Of a DNA stretch of 64,000 bases, positions 25,006 through 32,812 are shown one piece after another. A model generated the notes under the pieces. The model was not told the origin of the DNA. It searched no databases and saw only the letters and a program-made list of their open reading frames with translations. This DNA is from an uncultured Eubacteriales bacterium (lineage in GTDB: Bacteria; Bacillota; Clostridia; Monoglobales; Monoglobaceae), in NCBI GenBank assembly GCA_900545865.1, contig URAN01000006.1:1-64000 (forward strand). The letters are read 5' to 3'. A program made the position numbers and the translations under genes. Numbering within the stretch: the first letter of the stretch is position 1; each line of letters starts with the position of its first letter.

Positions 25006-26208
25006 TTATTCATTGACAATCGCAATTTTGAGACCTTCCATTTTAAGGTTGGTTTCATGTGCCTCGTTAATCTTGTCGAGGGGGAACTTATGTGTGATAA
25101 GCTCACTCATCGGCAATCCGATTCCCTTTGCTCTCTTTAAGAAATCAAAGGTTGTCGCATAATCACGCAGGGTATATACCCAAGAACCGACTGTTGTTAT
25201 CTCTTTTGAGCAGATGTCAAAGTGCGGATTTATCGTTGCGTCACCGCCGTTGATAAAGAATCCGAGTTCACAAAGACCGCCGCCGTTTCTGATAAACTTA
25301 TAAATATTGCTGTGTGCAACGGGTGAACCCGTGCATTGGAAGGCAAAGTCAGCCAAGTATCCGCCGAATGCGTCTTTAACCGCACCCGAAAGAGCCTCGA
25401 TTCCTTTGTATTCCTTAAAGTTTACGGTTTTTGTCGCACCCATCTTTTTCGCAAAATTCAGACGTTTTTCTTCGCCGTCGACCGCAACAATGTTTTCAAT
25501 ACCCATTGTGCGCAACACCGCAATACAAATCAAACCGATAGGTCCGCATCCCTGAACGACAACGCGTGAGTTAAATCTCAAAATTCCCGTTGTCTTTGCA
25601 CGCTCAACCGCGTGAACCAAAACCGCGCACGGTTCAATCAAAATTCTCGAATCCAAATCCAAGTCCGAAACATTAAAGATTGTTGAACCGCCTCTTACCA
25701 ATATGTAATCCGAGAACCATCCGTTTAAATGAATGTCGTCATCGGGCAAAAGTCCGTAAACATCCGCACCGCCGACATTTTGTTTATTAAGGTCAAACAT
25801 CGTTATGTCAGGGTTGTCCTTAAATATCATACACGTAACAACCTTATCGCCGACGCCGAGAGGCTTGCCTGCGCTGTCAACCTTTACATTCTTGCCGACC
25901 TTGACAACCTCACCCGTTCCCTCGTGACCGAGTGCAACAGGAATAAGACCGAATGGGTCACGCTTAAATTCGTGCGCATCTGTGCCGCAGATACCACAGC
26001 CTTCGACCTTGACAAGAATATCATCATCTCCGACCTCGGGAATCGGAAATTCTTTAATATCATAATGTTCAAGCTTTGTCAGCATAGCAACTCTTGCTGT
26101 TTTCGGAATATCACTGTTTGCAGCAGACGCTTTTCGAGCGGCTGTACCGCTCATCTGTGACAAAACCTGTTTTACGATTTGTTCGATATTTTGTTCATTC
26201 ATATCCAT
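25006..26208 (-). CDS. Zinc-type alcohol dehydrogenase of the microcompartment
   Basis: A 400-residue medium-chain dehydrogenase. Residues 1-21 (MDMNEQNIEQIVKQVLSQMS) form an encapsulation-peptide helix followed by a linker. The catalytic zinc motifs are GCGICGTDAHE (about 71-81) and GHEGTGE (about 96), and the Rossmann motif is VVQGCGPIGLICIAVL (about 205). The four-cysteine structural zinc loop of the family seems absent: only one cysteine (CMIF) lies in that region. Likely role: reduce propionaldehyde to 1-propanol, or lactaldehyde to 1,2-propanediol, recycling NADH. The reaction is inferred from context. Confidence 0.9.
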   Translation of the reverse strand: MDMNEQNIEQIVKQVLSQMSGTAARKASAANSDIPKTARVAMLTKLEHYDIKEFPIPEVGDDDILVKVEGCGICGTDAHEFKRDPFGLIPVALGHEGTGEVVKVGKNVKVDSAGKPLGVGDKVVTCMIFKDNPDITMFDLNKQNVGGADVYGLLPDDDIHLNGWFSDYILVRGGSTIFNVSDLDLDSRILIEPCAVLVHAVERAKTTGILRFNSRVVVQGCGPIGLICIAVLRTMGIENIVAVDGEEKRLNFAKKMGATKTVNFKEYKGIEALSGAVKDAFGGYLADFAFQCTGSPVAHSNIYKFIRNGGGLCELGFFINGGDATINPHFDICSKEITTVGSWVYTLRDYATTFDFLKRAKGIGLPMSELITHKFPLDKINEAHETNLKMEGLKIAIVNE

Positions 26209-26244
26209 TATCGCAAAATCCTTTCATAAATTCTATCCGTATAT

Positions 26245-26811
26245 TTAATGTGAAATCAATTCATCAAACACCTCTGCGGCATACTCACCGAGATAAGTGT
26301 CTTGTTCCTCGCTGCCGCCGCTCACGCCGAATCCGCCGATAATTTTATCATTGAATTTAAGCGGAATACCACCGCCGAAAATCACTATCTTACCGCCGTT
26401 TGTGTGCTGTATGCCATACAGCGGAGCGCTCGGCTGTGCAAGCTCTTTGAGCTGTGACGTTCTCATTTTAAGCGACACGGATGTGTACGCCTTGCCGAGA
26501 GCAATGTCAAAACTTGCAATATACGAGCCGTCCGAGCATTGAACCGATACCGGTCTTGCGCCGCTGTTTACAACAGCCGCAACCGCAGAAACTCCTATTT
26601 CCGCCGCCCTTTTTATAACACGTTCTATAAGCTTGTTCGCCATATCAAGTGTTATATTTTCGGTCAAAAATGACTTTTCTTTTTTCTCGGTATCAACAAT
26701 CGGATGCACCGGAACGCCGCAGGCGTTCACGCTTTGAACCTCTTTTGATGAACTGCTTTCTTTCATCACACGTTTAACAATATCGGAAATCTGTTCAATA
26801 TCCATATTCAT
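26245..26811 (-). CDS. HbpS/GlcG-like (PduO C-terminal domain type) protein with encapsulation peptide
   Basis: A 188-residue protein. The first about 20 residues (MNMDIEQISDIVKRVMKES) form an encapsulation-peptide helix, and residues 50-188 form a GlcG/HbpS domain (LIERVIKRAAEIGVSAVAAV, then IFGGGIPLKFNDKIIGGFGV, then GVSGG). This domain is the C-terminal half of PduO in B12-dependent loci and binds heme in some members. Here it occurs without the adenosyltransferase half. A cofactor-binding redox role beside PduS/PduT is plausible but unproven. The start at 26811 fits GGTGAT with 4-nt spacing; an earlier GTG at 26820 would overlap that site. Confidence 0.87.
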   Translation of the reverse strand: MNMDIEQISDIVKRVMKESSSSKEVQSVNACGVPVHPIVDTEKKEKSFLTENITLDMANKLIERVIKRAAEIGVSAVAAVVNSGARPVSVQCSDGSYIASFDIALGKAYTSVSLKMRTSQLKELAQPSAPLYGIQHTNGGKIVIFGGGIPLKFNDKIIGGFGVSGGSEEQDTYLGEYAAEVFDELISH

Positions 26812-26837
26812 ATTTATCACCGAAACCGATTATATGA

Positions 26838-27644
26838 TTATTTCGAAAGCTGTTCCATAACCTTTTTGGTAATCTCAGCAACAAGCTGTTCGTTGTTTGC
26901 AACAGAAACGCTCTTTCCGCCGCAGCTTCCGCCACAGCTGTGACAGCTTTCTTTGCCTGCCGCAGCATTCGGACAGAGGTTTGCCGGATGCTTGCCCTTC
27001 ATACCGAACTTACGGCGAATTTCATAAAGACGTTCAACCTGTTCGGGTGTGAATTCTTTCGGGCCGCCGAGAAGTCTTGACTTAAACAGCAATTCAGCGT
27101 AAAATTCAACAGATTCCATCTTGTGATAAGCCGCAAGAAGCGAATCCGAATATGTAAGTGCACCGTGGCTTTCGAGAAGAACCGCGTCATAATACGGAAG
27201 ATACTTTTCAACCGCATCGGGAATCTCGTTTGTTGACGGTGTGCCGTATTCCGCAATGGGAACGCATCCGAGAGCTATTACCGCCTCGGGCATAATCGGC
27301 TGTGTCAGAGGAATGCCTGCGATAGCAAAGCTTGTTGCATATGTCGGATGTGCGTGTACAACCGCATTTACATCGGGACGCTTTTCATAAACTCTCATAT
27401 GCATCTTTATCTCCGATGACGGCTTAAATTCGCCGTTCGCCTGAAGGACATTGCCCTTTGCATCAACCTTACAGATATATTCGGGTGTCATAAAACCCTT
27501 GCTTACTCCGGTCGGCGTACAAAGAAACTCATTGTCGCTTATTTTAACGGAAATATTACCGTCGTTTGCGGCAACCATATTTCTGTTATAGATACGCTTT
27601 CCGATGTCACAAATTTGCTTTTTAATTTCAAATTCCGAAACCAT
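26838..27644 (-). CDS. Class II aldolase (L-fuculose-phosphate aldolase-like) with C-terminal encapsulation peptide
   Basis: A 268-residue class II aldolase/adducin family protein. Zinc ligands include HAHPT (about residues 94-98) and the ESHGALTYS histidine (about 157). It would cleave fuculose- or rhamnulose-1-phosphate to DHAP and L-lactaldehyde; its core length is nearer FucA than RhaD. After the catalytic domain comes a linker with a cysteine cluster (CPN, then ESCHSCGGSCGGK), then an encapsulation helix (NNEQLVAEITKKVMEQLS). AGGAG with 8-nt spacing selects the ATG at 27644. First gene of the second BMC transcription unit. Confidence 0.92.
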   Translation of the reverse strand: MVSEFEIKKQICDIGKRIYNRNMVAANDGNISVKISDNEFLCTPTGVSKGFMTPEYICKVDAKGNVLQANGEFKPSSEIKMHMRVYEKRPDVNAVVHAHPTYATSFAIAGIPLTQPIMPEAVIALGCVPIAEYGTPSTNEIPDAVEKYLPYYDAVLLESHGALTYSDSLLAAYHKMESVEFYAELLFKSRLLGGPKEFTPEQVERLYEIRRKFGMKGKHPANLCPNAAAGKESCHSCGGSCGGKSVSVANNEQLVAEITKKVMEQLSK

Positions 27645-27707
27645 TTTAAAATCTCCTAACATTTTATTATATAGTAATTTGATTATTTTTCTTTGTTTTA
27701 CAAACAT

Positions 27708-27736
27708 ATTGTACCACTTTTTATTTGGTATGTCAA
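27708..27736 (-). promoter_or_regulatory. Internal BMC promoter in front of the aldolase
   Basis: On the - strand TTGACA (27731-27736), 17-bp spacer, TACAAT (27708-27713). It splits the locus into two transcription units. Confidence 0.82.
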
Positions 27737-27739
27737 TAG

Positions 27740-27775
27740 TTTTTTCTGTGTTTTTGTTGTTTTTTCTGTGATTTT
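27740..27775. promoter_or_regulatory. Two phased CTGTG motifs upstream of the aldolase promoter
   Basis: TTTTTTCTGTG occurs twice, with CTGTG at 27746-27750 and 27766-27770, exactly 20 bp apart. The nearer copy starts 10 bp upstream of the -35 box. The same motif, complementary in orientation and with the same 20-bp period, stands upstream of the first BMC promoter. Candidate site for the DeoR regulator. Confidence 0.5.
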
Positions 27776-27783
27776 ATTGAATT

Positions 27784-28209
27784 TTATTCTTTTAACCACT
27801 CTAAAAGCTCTTTTAAGCCTTTTCCGCTTTTTGAATCCACAAAGAATATGCTCTTACAACCGGCAAGTTTAAGCCAACTTGCACTCCTTTGCGGATTTGC
27901 GTCATCTTTGTCTATTTGAGTCACAATACCTATTACCTCGCGGTTTGCCATACACGTTATGTTCGGGCTGTAGAGTGAGTATTGCTCTGTCGCCGACAAC
28001 AGCAAGCCGACCACATCAGCCTCATAACTGTACAGGGCAAGTGCTCTTCCGAGATGCTGATTCTCTGCATATTCGCCCGGGGTGTCAATCACAATATCGT
28101 GATAGTTAATGTATTGTGTCTTTTCATAATGTATCTTTTGTCCTCTTATCGCCTGGGTAAGCGTTGTCTTGCCACAGCCGCATCTTCCCATAAATATTAT
28201 CTTTTTCAT
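27784..28209 (-). CDS. EutP/PduV-like small GTPase
   Basis: A 141-residue P-loop protein (MKKIIFMGRCGCGKTTL at the N-terminus; DTPGEY switch II; TQID in the place of NKxD). EutP/PduV proteins accompany many microcompartments and may link them to the cell framework or act as nucleotide-dependent kinases; the function is not settled. I prefer the ATG at 28209, which follows the TGA of the PduU-like gene almost directly (TGATTATG), to the longer TTG frame. Last gene of the first BMC unit. Confidence 0.88.
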   Translation of the reverse strand: MKKIIFMGRCGCGKTTLTQAIRGQKIHYEKTQYINYHDIVIDTPGEYAENQHLGRALALYSYEADVVGLLLSATEQYSLYSPNITCMANREVIGIVTQIDKDDANPQRSASWLKLAGCKSIFFVDSKSGKGLKELLEWLKE

Positions 28210-28211
28210 AA

Positions 28212-28580
28212 TCAAGTCTTTGTTATGGGACAAACCGTGAAACCGAGAGTATTTTGAACATATTCACAAAGCGCTTTAAGTGCCGCGTCAACCTCGGATA
28301 CGGTTCCCGTTACTATCAGAGTACCACTGAATCGGTCAACAAAACCAAGCTCAACCCCCGATGATTTTATCGCTATATCACCGGCTATTATGGCTGTTTC
28401 TGCCGGTGACATTGTGACAATACCTATCGCCGATTTTGAATAATCCACCGCCGGGTCAAGCCCAAGCTTTTTATAGAGTATCTTATCGGGATTTGCGATT
28501 ATATGAGCCAGTGTTACCTGCTTACCGGGAACAAGCTCTTGTATTATTCTCATTTTATCCTGAAATTCATTTTGTGTCAT
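28212..28580 (-). CDS. PduU/EutS-like BMC shell protein (circularly permuted)
   Basis: A 122-residue BMC protein with the PduU/EutS order of elements. The conserved opening is RIIQELVPGKQVTLAHIIAN, and VGIVTMSPAETAIIAGDIA-like core strands follow. PduU hexamers carry a beta-barrel cap closing the pore. The ATG at 28580 has AGGAGA 10 nt upstream; seven extra residues would come from an earlier in-frame start without a site. It sits between the activase and EutP genes. Confidence 0.92.
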   Translation of the reverse strand: MTQNEFQDKMRIIQELVPGKQVTLAHIIANPDKILYKKLGLDPAVDYSKSAIGIVTMSPAETAIIAGDIAIKSSGVELGFVDRFSGTLIVTGTVSEVDAALKALCEYVQNTLGFTVCPITKT

Positions 28581-28604
28581 ACTTAATTTATCTCCTGTCA
28601 CGGA

Positions 28605-29390
28605 CTATCCGCCGATTTGAACTTTTATATCAAATTGTTCCGCCGCACGCTTTAATCTCCGCATTTTCTCATCGGTCGGCGGATAAATATTATTCATACC
28701 GTAATCGCGACCGAGTCCTTTGTATTTATCCTCACCCATACGATGATAAGGCAAGAGGTGCAGCTGTTCAACCTTTAGCGATGCTGCATATTCGGCAATA
28801 GCGGCGATTTCATCTTCCGTATCATTGAATGTCGGAATCACCGGAACGCGAATTGTCAGCTTTGTATTCTCATATGCCGCAATCTTCTTTGCGTTTTCCA
28901 ATATCAGCTCGTTCGGCTGTGTCGTAAACTCTTTGTGCTTTGCGCTGTTCATATGTTTTATATCCATAAGATAATAATCCAAATGCGGCAATATTTTTTC
29001 AATAACCTCAAACGGTGCAAACGCCGTTGATTCAACAGCGGTGGATAGACCGTAATCCTTGGCGCATCTCAAAAGTCCCTCGGCAAAATCGGGCTGAGTC
29101 AGACATTCGCCGCCCGACAAGGTTATACCTCCGCCGCTCCGCCGAAAATACGGCATATCTTTAACGATATTATCGATAATTTCACCGACCGTTTTATCCT
29201 CACCGACCGTCTTTGTCTTGCCACCGACAACCATTTGCTGAATCTTGTACTCCTGTGATTCGGGGTTACAACACCACCGACAGCGCAGACGACAACCCTT
29301 TAAAAATATTATCGTCCGCACCCCCGGTCCGTCATGAACCGAATAACGCTGGATATTAAAAATTCTGCCTTTTATATCTCTGTAATCCAT
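28605..29390 (-). CDS. Glycyl radical enzyme activase (radical SAM)
   Basis: A 261-residue activase that installs the glycyl radical on the diol dehydratase encoded 28 bp upstream. The SAM-cluster motif is CRLRCRWC (about residues 33-40), after the family opening YSVHDGPGVRTIIFLKGC. The GGE-type motif LSGGECL (about 93-99) binds SAM. The ferredoxin-like two-cluster insertion present in many GRE activases after CxxxCxxC is absent: no cysteine lies between the SAM motif and GGE apart from the doubled CC. In this it resembles the pyruvate formate-lyase activase. Confidence 0.94.
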   Translation of the reverse strand: MDYRDIKGRIFNIQRYSVHDGPGVRTIIFLKGCRLRCRWCCNPESQEYKIQQMVVGGKTKTVGEDKTVGEIIDNIVKDMPYFRRSGGGITLSGGECLTQPDFAEGLLRCAKDYGLSTAVESTAFAPFEVIEKILPHLDYYLMDIKHMNSAKHKEFTTQPNELILENAKKIAAYENTKLTIRVPVIPTFNDTEDEIAAIAEYAASLKVEQLHLLPYHRMGEDKYKGLGRDYGMNNIYPPTDEKMRRLKRAAEQFDIKVQIGG

Positions 29391-29418
29391 AGCATACCTC
29401 TAAGCCGAATTTACATCT

Positions 29419-31947
29419 TTAAATCGATGCCTGTTCCGTTCTGTTTATTATATCATCCTGAAGCGATTTCGAAAGAGTGGTAAACAGCGCACTGTAACCC
29501 GCAACCCTCACAACAAGACTTCTGTACTTGTCGGGATTTTTCTGTGCATCGCGCAATGTTTCGCGACTTACAACATTGAACTGCATATGACTTCCCTTTT
29601 GGTCGAAATATCCGCGAACCAATGTAACAAATCCCTCAAGCCCCGACCGACCGGCAAGCGCGGACGGGTGGAATTTCATATTAAACAAAGTTCCGTTTGA
29701 CGCGATATAATGGTCGAGCCGCGATACCGAGTTCGCCGCCGCGGTCGGACCGTTGACATCCCTGCCCGCCGCTGGTGAAACACCGTCCGCAACCGGGGTG
29801 TGTGCAAACCTGCCGTCCGGCGTTGCGCCCGTTTGAGCACCGAGCGGAACATTTGCCGAAACGGGATACAGTCCTGCCTGGAACTGTCCGCCTCTGGGAT
29901 TTTTATACTTTTCAAGCGGTCTTGTATATGTATAAGCAACATCTCTTGCAAACGCGTCAACAGTACTGTTGTCGTTTCCAAACTTAGGAATCTCGTCTAT
30001 CATTTCGAGCAATTTATCATACTTTTCTTTATCTTCCCGTGAACAGCCGCCGCCCGATGCTTCTTTTATGACTCTTGCGACAATTTCATCATTTATCTCT
30101 ATTCCGCTGTCCGCCATACTCTTTAAAATGCCGACCGCAATTTTTTCGGTTTCTTTATCGGATAAAGGCTTGCCGTAATTATTTTCAAGTGCTTTTTTAT
30201 ATTCCTCAATCGTAACCTTTTTTTCGTCATATACCAATGTTTTTATCGCATAGAGCGAATCCGCCATATTTGCAATACCGAATCCCTGCGGCCCGGTAAA
30301 GTTATATACCGCACCGCCGTTTTGTACGCTCTTTCCTCTCTTTATACAATCATCAACCATCGATGACAAAAACGGAAGAGGACATCTCTCGGCGTGAGCC
30401 GTGTCTATTGCATTATCCGCATTAACAAGCAGCTCTATCATATCATTCATTTGCGCTTTATACGCATTATAAAAATCATCAAACGTCTTGAATTCCGAAA
30501 CTTCACCCGTGCGCCGTCCGAGCTGATAACCCTTATCCATACCGTTTGAAAAAACAAGTTCGAGAGGGCGGCACATATTAAAGAACGCAGCGTCATGCCA
30601 TCCGTCCGTCTTGCCTGCTTTTTGCGGCTCAACACAGCCTATTATGTTATAATCTCTTGCGTCTTCAAGCGTCAGTCCGCGGCTTATCAATGCAGGAATT
30701 ATTACCTCATCGTTGTAATATGCCGGGAGACCGATGCCCGTTCGGGTCAGCTCTGCCGCTTTGATTAAAAATTCGTGCGGCGAACCGTTCCAGACCCTTA
30801 CCGAGAACGACGGCTGAGGCAGCATAACGTGCATACTCGCCTCTATACACATAAAGGATAAATCGTTCGTCGCGTCTATTCCCTCTGAATTCTGACCGCC
30901 GGCTATGAGATTCTGAAAAAGGCTGTACCCCGCAAATCCCTCAGCCGATGCCGCGTCACGCGCTTTGTTCAAGTCATTTAACTTAACCCAAATACAATCC
31001 ATAAGCTCTTGCGCAAATTCTCTCGTTATTGCCCCGCTTACAATATCATTTTTATAATACGGATACATATATTGGTCAAATCTGCCCGGCGAAATCGAAT
31101 GTCCGCTCGACTCAATCTGAATCAGCATTTGAACAAACCAGAATGACTGACAAGCCTCATAAAAGTTTCTCGCGCCGTATTCGGGAACTCTTTCGCAATT
31201 TTCGGCAATCTTTAAAAGTTCGCGGCTGCGCACAATGTCGCTTTCTTTTTGAGAAAGCTCTCTTGCCAATGCCGCATATCTCTTTGCATATGTAACAGCC
31301 GCCTCACAGCTTATAATTACCGCTTTTAAAAACTCGTGACGAACCGAATAATCGGGTTCGCCGACCGAATGACTTTCAAGCTCGGATTTTGTGCGGTCGA
31401 TTATTCCTCTGAATCCTGTTTTTAAAACCTCATCATATTTAACAGTGACGTGTCCGACACCGTTATAAAAATAATTGCCCGGTGTGAATATGTTATGTTC
31501 TATTGCTGCTGCCGCTCTTTCATCCATATATGATGTCGCAAGTTCGGATGTTGTCTTGCCGCTCCAGTATGCATTTGCCTCTTTAAGCTTTACCTTTGTT
31601 TCATCCGAAATATAAAACGGGTCGGCATCACGGGTCGCAATCGTATCAAACTCATCTTCGAGCCATTTATACGAAAATTCGGGGAATGTCTGGCATCCCC
31701 GCGGTGCTTTTGTTGCACTTCCGACAATAAGTTCTTCGCTTCGAATCACTATCGGAATATTTTTAAGTATGTGTTCAAACGCTTTCGCTTTTCTGATAAT
31801 AAGCGGTTCATTTTCGGTACTCTTAAAACTTTCCGTCAGCAATACCGCACGGTCAGCCTCTATCTCGGGCATCTTTCTAAACAGGTTTTCTATAAGCCTG
31901 TCTATTCTTTCACTTTTCTTTATCTTTCCGCTGTAAAATTTCTGCAT
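29419..31947 (-). CDS. B12-independent diol dehydratase (glycyl radical enzyme)
   Basis: An 842-residue glycyl radical enzyme. The thiyl-forming Cys438 and the catalytic glutamate Glu440 lie in NIIGCVEPQ, and the radical glycine is Gly817 in RVAGYSALF near the C-terminus. GCVEP is the mark of glycerol/propanediol dehydratases; choline and pyruvate lyases differ here. It would convert 1,2-propanediol to propionaldehyde. The N-terminus (MQKFYSGKIKKSERIDRLIE) begins directly with the catalytic-domain helix, and I see no appended encapsulation peptide. Second gene of the first BMC unit, 18 bp after the HAD gene. Glycerol as substrate is the main alternative. Confidence 0.94.
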   Translation of the reverse strand: MQKFYSGKIKKSERIDRLIENLFRKMPEIEADRAVLLTESFKSTENEPLIIRKAKAFEHILKNIPIVIRSEELIVGSATKAPRGCQTFPEFSYKWLEDEFDTIATRDADPFYISDETKVKLKEANAYWSGKTTSELATSYMDERAAAAIEHNIFTPGNYFYNGVGHVTVKYDEVLKTGFRGIIDRTKSELESHSVGEPDYSVRHEFLKAVIISCEAAVTYAKRYAALARELSQKESDIVRSRELLKIAENCERVPEYGARNFYEACQSFWFVQMLIQIESSGHSISPGRFDQYMYPYYKNDIVSGAITREFAQELMDCIWVKLNDLNKARDAASAEGFAGYSLFQNLIAGGQNSEGIDATNDLSFMCIEASMHVMLPQPSFSVRVWNGSPHEFLIKAAELTRTGIGLPAYYNDEVIIPALISRGLTLEDARDYNIIGCVEPQKAGKTDGWHDAAFFNMCRPLELVFSNGMDKGYQLGRRTGEVSEFKTFDDFYNAYKAQMNDMIELLVNADNAIDTAHAERCPLPFLSSMVDDCIKRGKSVQNGGAVYNFTGPQGFGIANMADSLYAIKTLVYDEKKVTIEEYKKALENNYGKPLSDKETEKIAVGILKSMADSGIEINDEIVARVIKEASGGGCSREDKEKYDKLLEMIDEIPKFGNDNSTVDAFARDVAYTYTRPLEKYKNPRGGQFQAGLYPVSANVPLGAQTGATPDGRFAHTPVADGVSPAAGRDVNGPTAAANSVSRLDHYIASNGTLFNMKFHPSALAGRSGLEGFVTLVRGYFDQKGSHMQFNVVSRETLRDAQKNPDKYRSLVVRVAGYSALFTTLSKSLQDDIINRTEQASI

Positions 31948-31965
31948 TTTATCTTCCCCTCTCTT

Positions 31966-32691
31966 TTATTCTTGCTGTATTTTAACAAGTTCGTCATGTA
32001 TATCATCAATAATTATATTTCCGGGCACTTTGTTTTCGAGCTGTGACTTTTTCATTACAAATCTCATCGAACCGCAACGCATCATTCCCGTATCATTGAA
32101 CCCGTCACCGAAAACCGCCGTTTCCGACGTTCCTATCCCGAGTTTGTTCTGAATGAATCTAATCGCTTTTTCTTTACCCGCTCCTACTTTTATCCAATCC
32201 GTCCATTCACGGGTCTTATATATCTCATATGTGCATTGCGGCATCTCACAGTACGCCGCCGAATATTTTGAAATCTTTATTGTTTCATTATATATATTAT
32301 TAAAATTATCTTTAATCAAAAACGCGCTTTCGCCGTACTTGTTTTTTATTATATCGAATATATTTGAATCCGTACACCACGAATCAAACACACCGTGAAA
32401 AACCAAATTCGGTTTGTTTATCATGTTCCTTATCGAAAAACCGGGAATCGTATTCGAATCCAAAACTTCGCCGTTGTACACCACCGCACCGCCGTCAGCC
32501 GAAATATAATATATATCACCGAGATTATTAAAAATTCGTCTGAGTTCGCTATATTGCCTTCCGCTTGCGGCGGCAAATACTATATTCTTTTTATTAAATT
32601 CTTTGATTATGTTGATTGTTCTTTCGGACAAAAACATCTCGCCGCGCGGCAAGAGCGTTCCGTCAACATCGCATACAACAAGCTTTATCAT
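31966..32691 (-). CDS. HAD-superfamily (Cof-type) phosphatase
   Basis: A 241-residue HAD hydrolase with the nucleophile motif VCDVDGTLL (about residues 6-14) and C-terminal FGDGFNDTGM (about 190-199), the mark of Cof/YidA-type C2-cap phosphatases. Such enzymes dephosphorylate sugar phosphates or related metabolites. It is first in the BMC transcription unit, so it might limit sugar-phosphate toxicity, but no specific substrate can be read. The ribosome binding site is weak (AAGTGATG, which is part of a repeated element), so its translation may be modulated. Confidence 0.88.
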   Translation of the reverse strand: MIKLVVCDVDGTLLPRGEMFLSERTINIIKEFNKKNIVFAAASGRQYSELRRIFNNLGDIYYISADGGAVVYNGEVLDSNTIPGFSIRNMINKPNLVFHGVFDSWCTDSNIFDIIKNKYGESAFLIKDNFNNIYNETIKISKYSAAYCEMPQCTYEIYKTREWTDWIKVGAGKEKAIRFIQNKLGIGTSETAVFGDGFNDTGMMRCGSMRFVMKKSQLENKVPGNIIIDDIHDELVKIQQE

Positions 32692-32697
32692 ATTTCA

Positions 32698-32731
32698 TCA
32701 CTTAATATAATTTATTTTATCTCACTTAATA
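32698..32731. promoter_or_regulatory. Direct repeat over the first BMC transcript start
   Basis: The decamer TATTAAGTGA (- strand) occurs at 32722-32731 and 32698-32707, 24 bp apart. The first copy overlaps the -10 edge and transcription start, the second the HAD ribosome binding site. Candidate repressor site. Confidence 0.4.
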
Positions 32732-32759
32732 CTATACAACATTTAATATAAAATGTCAA
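32731..32759 (-). promoter_or_regulatory. Main BMC operon promoter
   Basis: On the - strand TTGACA (32754-32759), 17-bp spacer, TATAGT (32731-32736); start expected near 32724. Confidence 0.85.
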
Positions 32760-32763
32760 TAGA

Positions 32764-32812
32764 AAACACAGAAAAAAATTAAAAAACGCAGAAAATAATT
32801 AAAAAACACAGA
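32764..32812. promoter_or_regulatory. Three phased CACAG/CGCAG motifs upstream of the main BMC promoter
   Basis: On the + strand ACACAG (32766), ACGCAG (32786) and ACACAG (32806), each in an AAAAAAC-CAGA-AA context, are exactly 20 bp apart. The array begins 7 bp upstream of the -35 box and reaches into the terminator stem of the neighbouring gene. The same motif, also at 20-bp period, precedes the aldolase promoter. Confidence 0.55.

Noticed and set aside
18860..31947. B12-dependent propanediol (Pdu) or choline (Cut) microcompartment
   Set aside because: No PduCDE, adenosyltransferase or diol dehydratase reactivase; the dehydratase has GCVEP and a C-terminal radical glycine, and an aldolase is present instead of choline genes.
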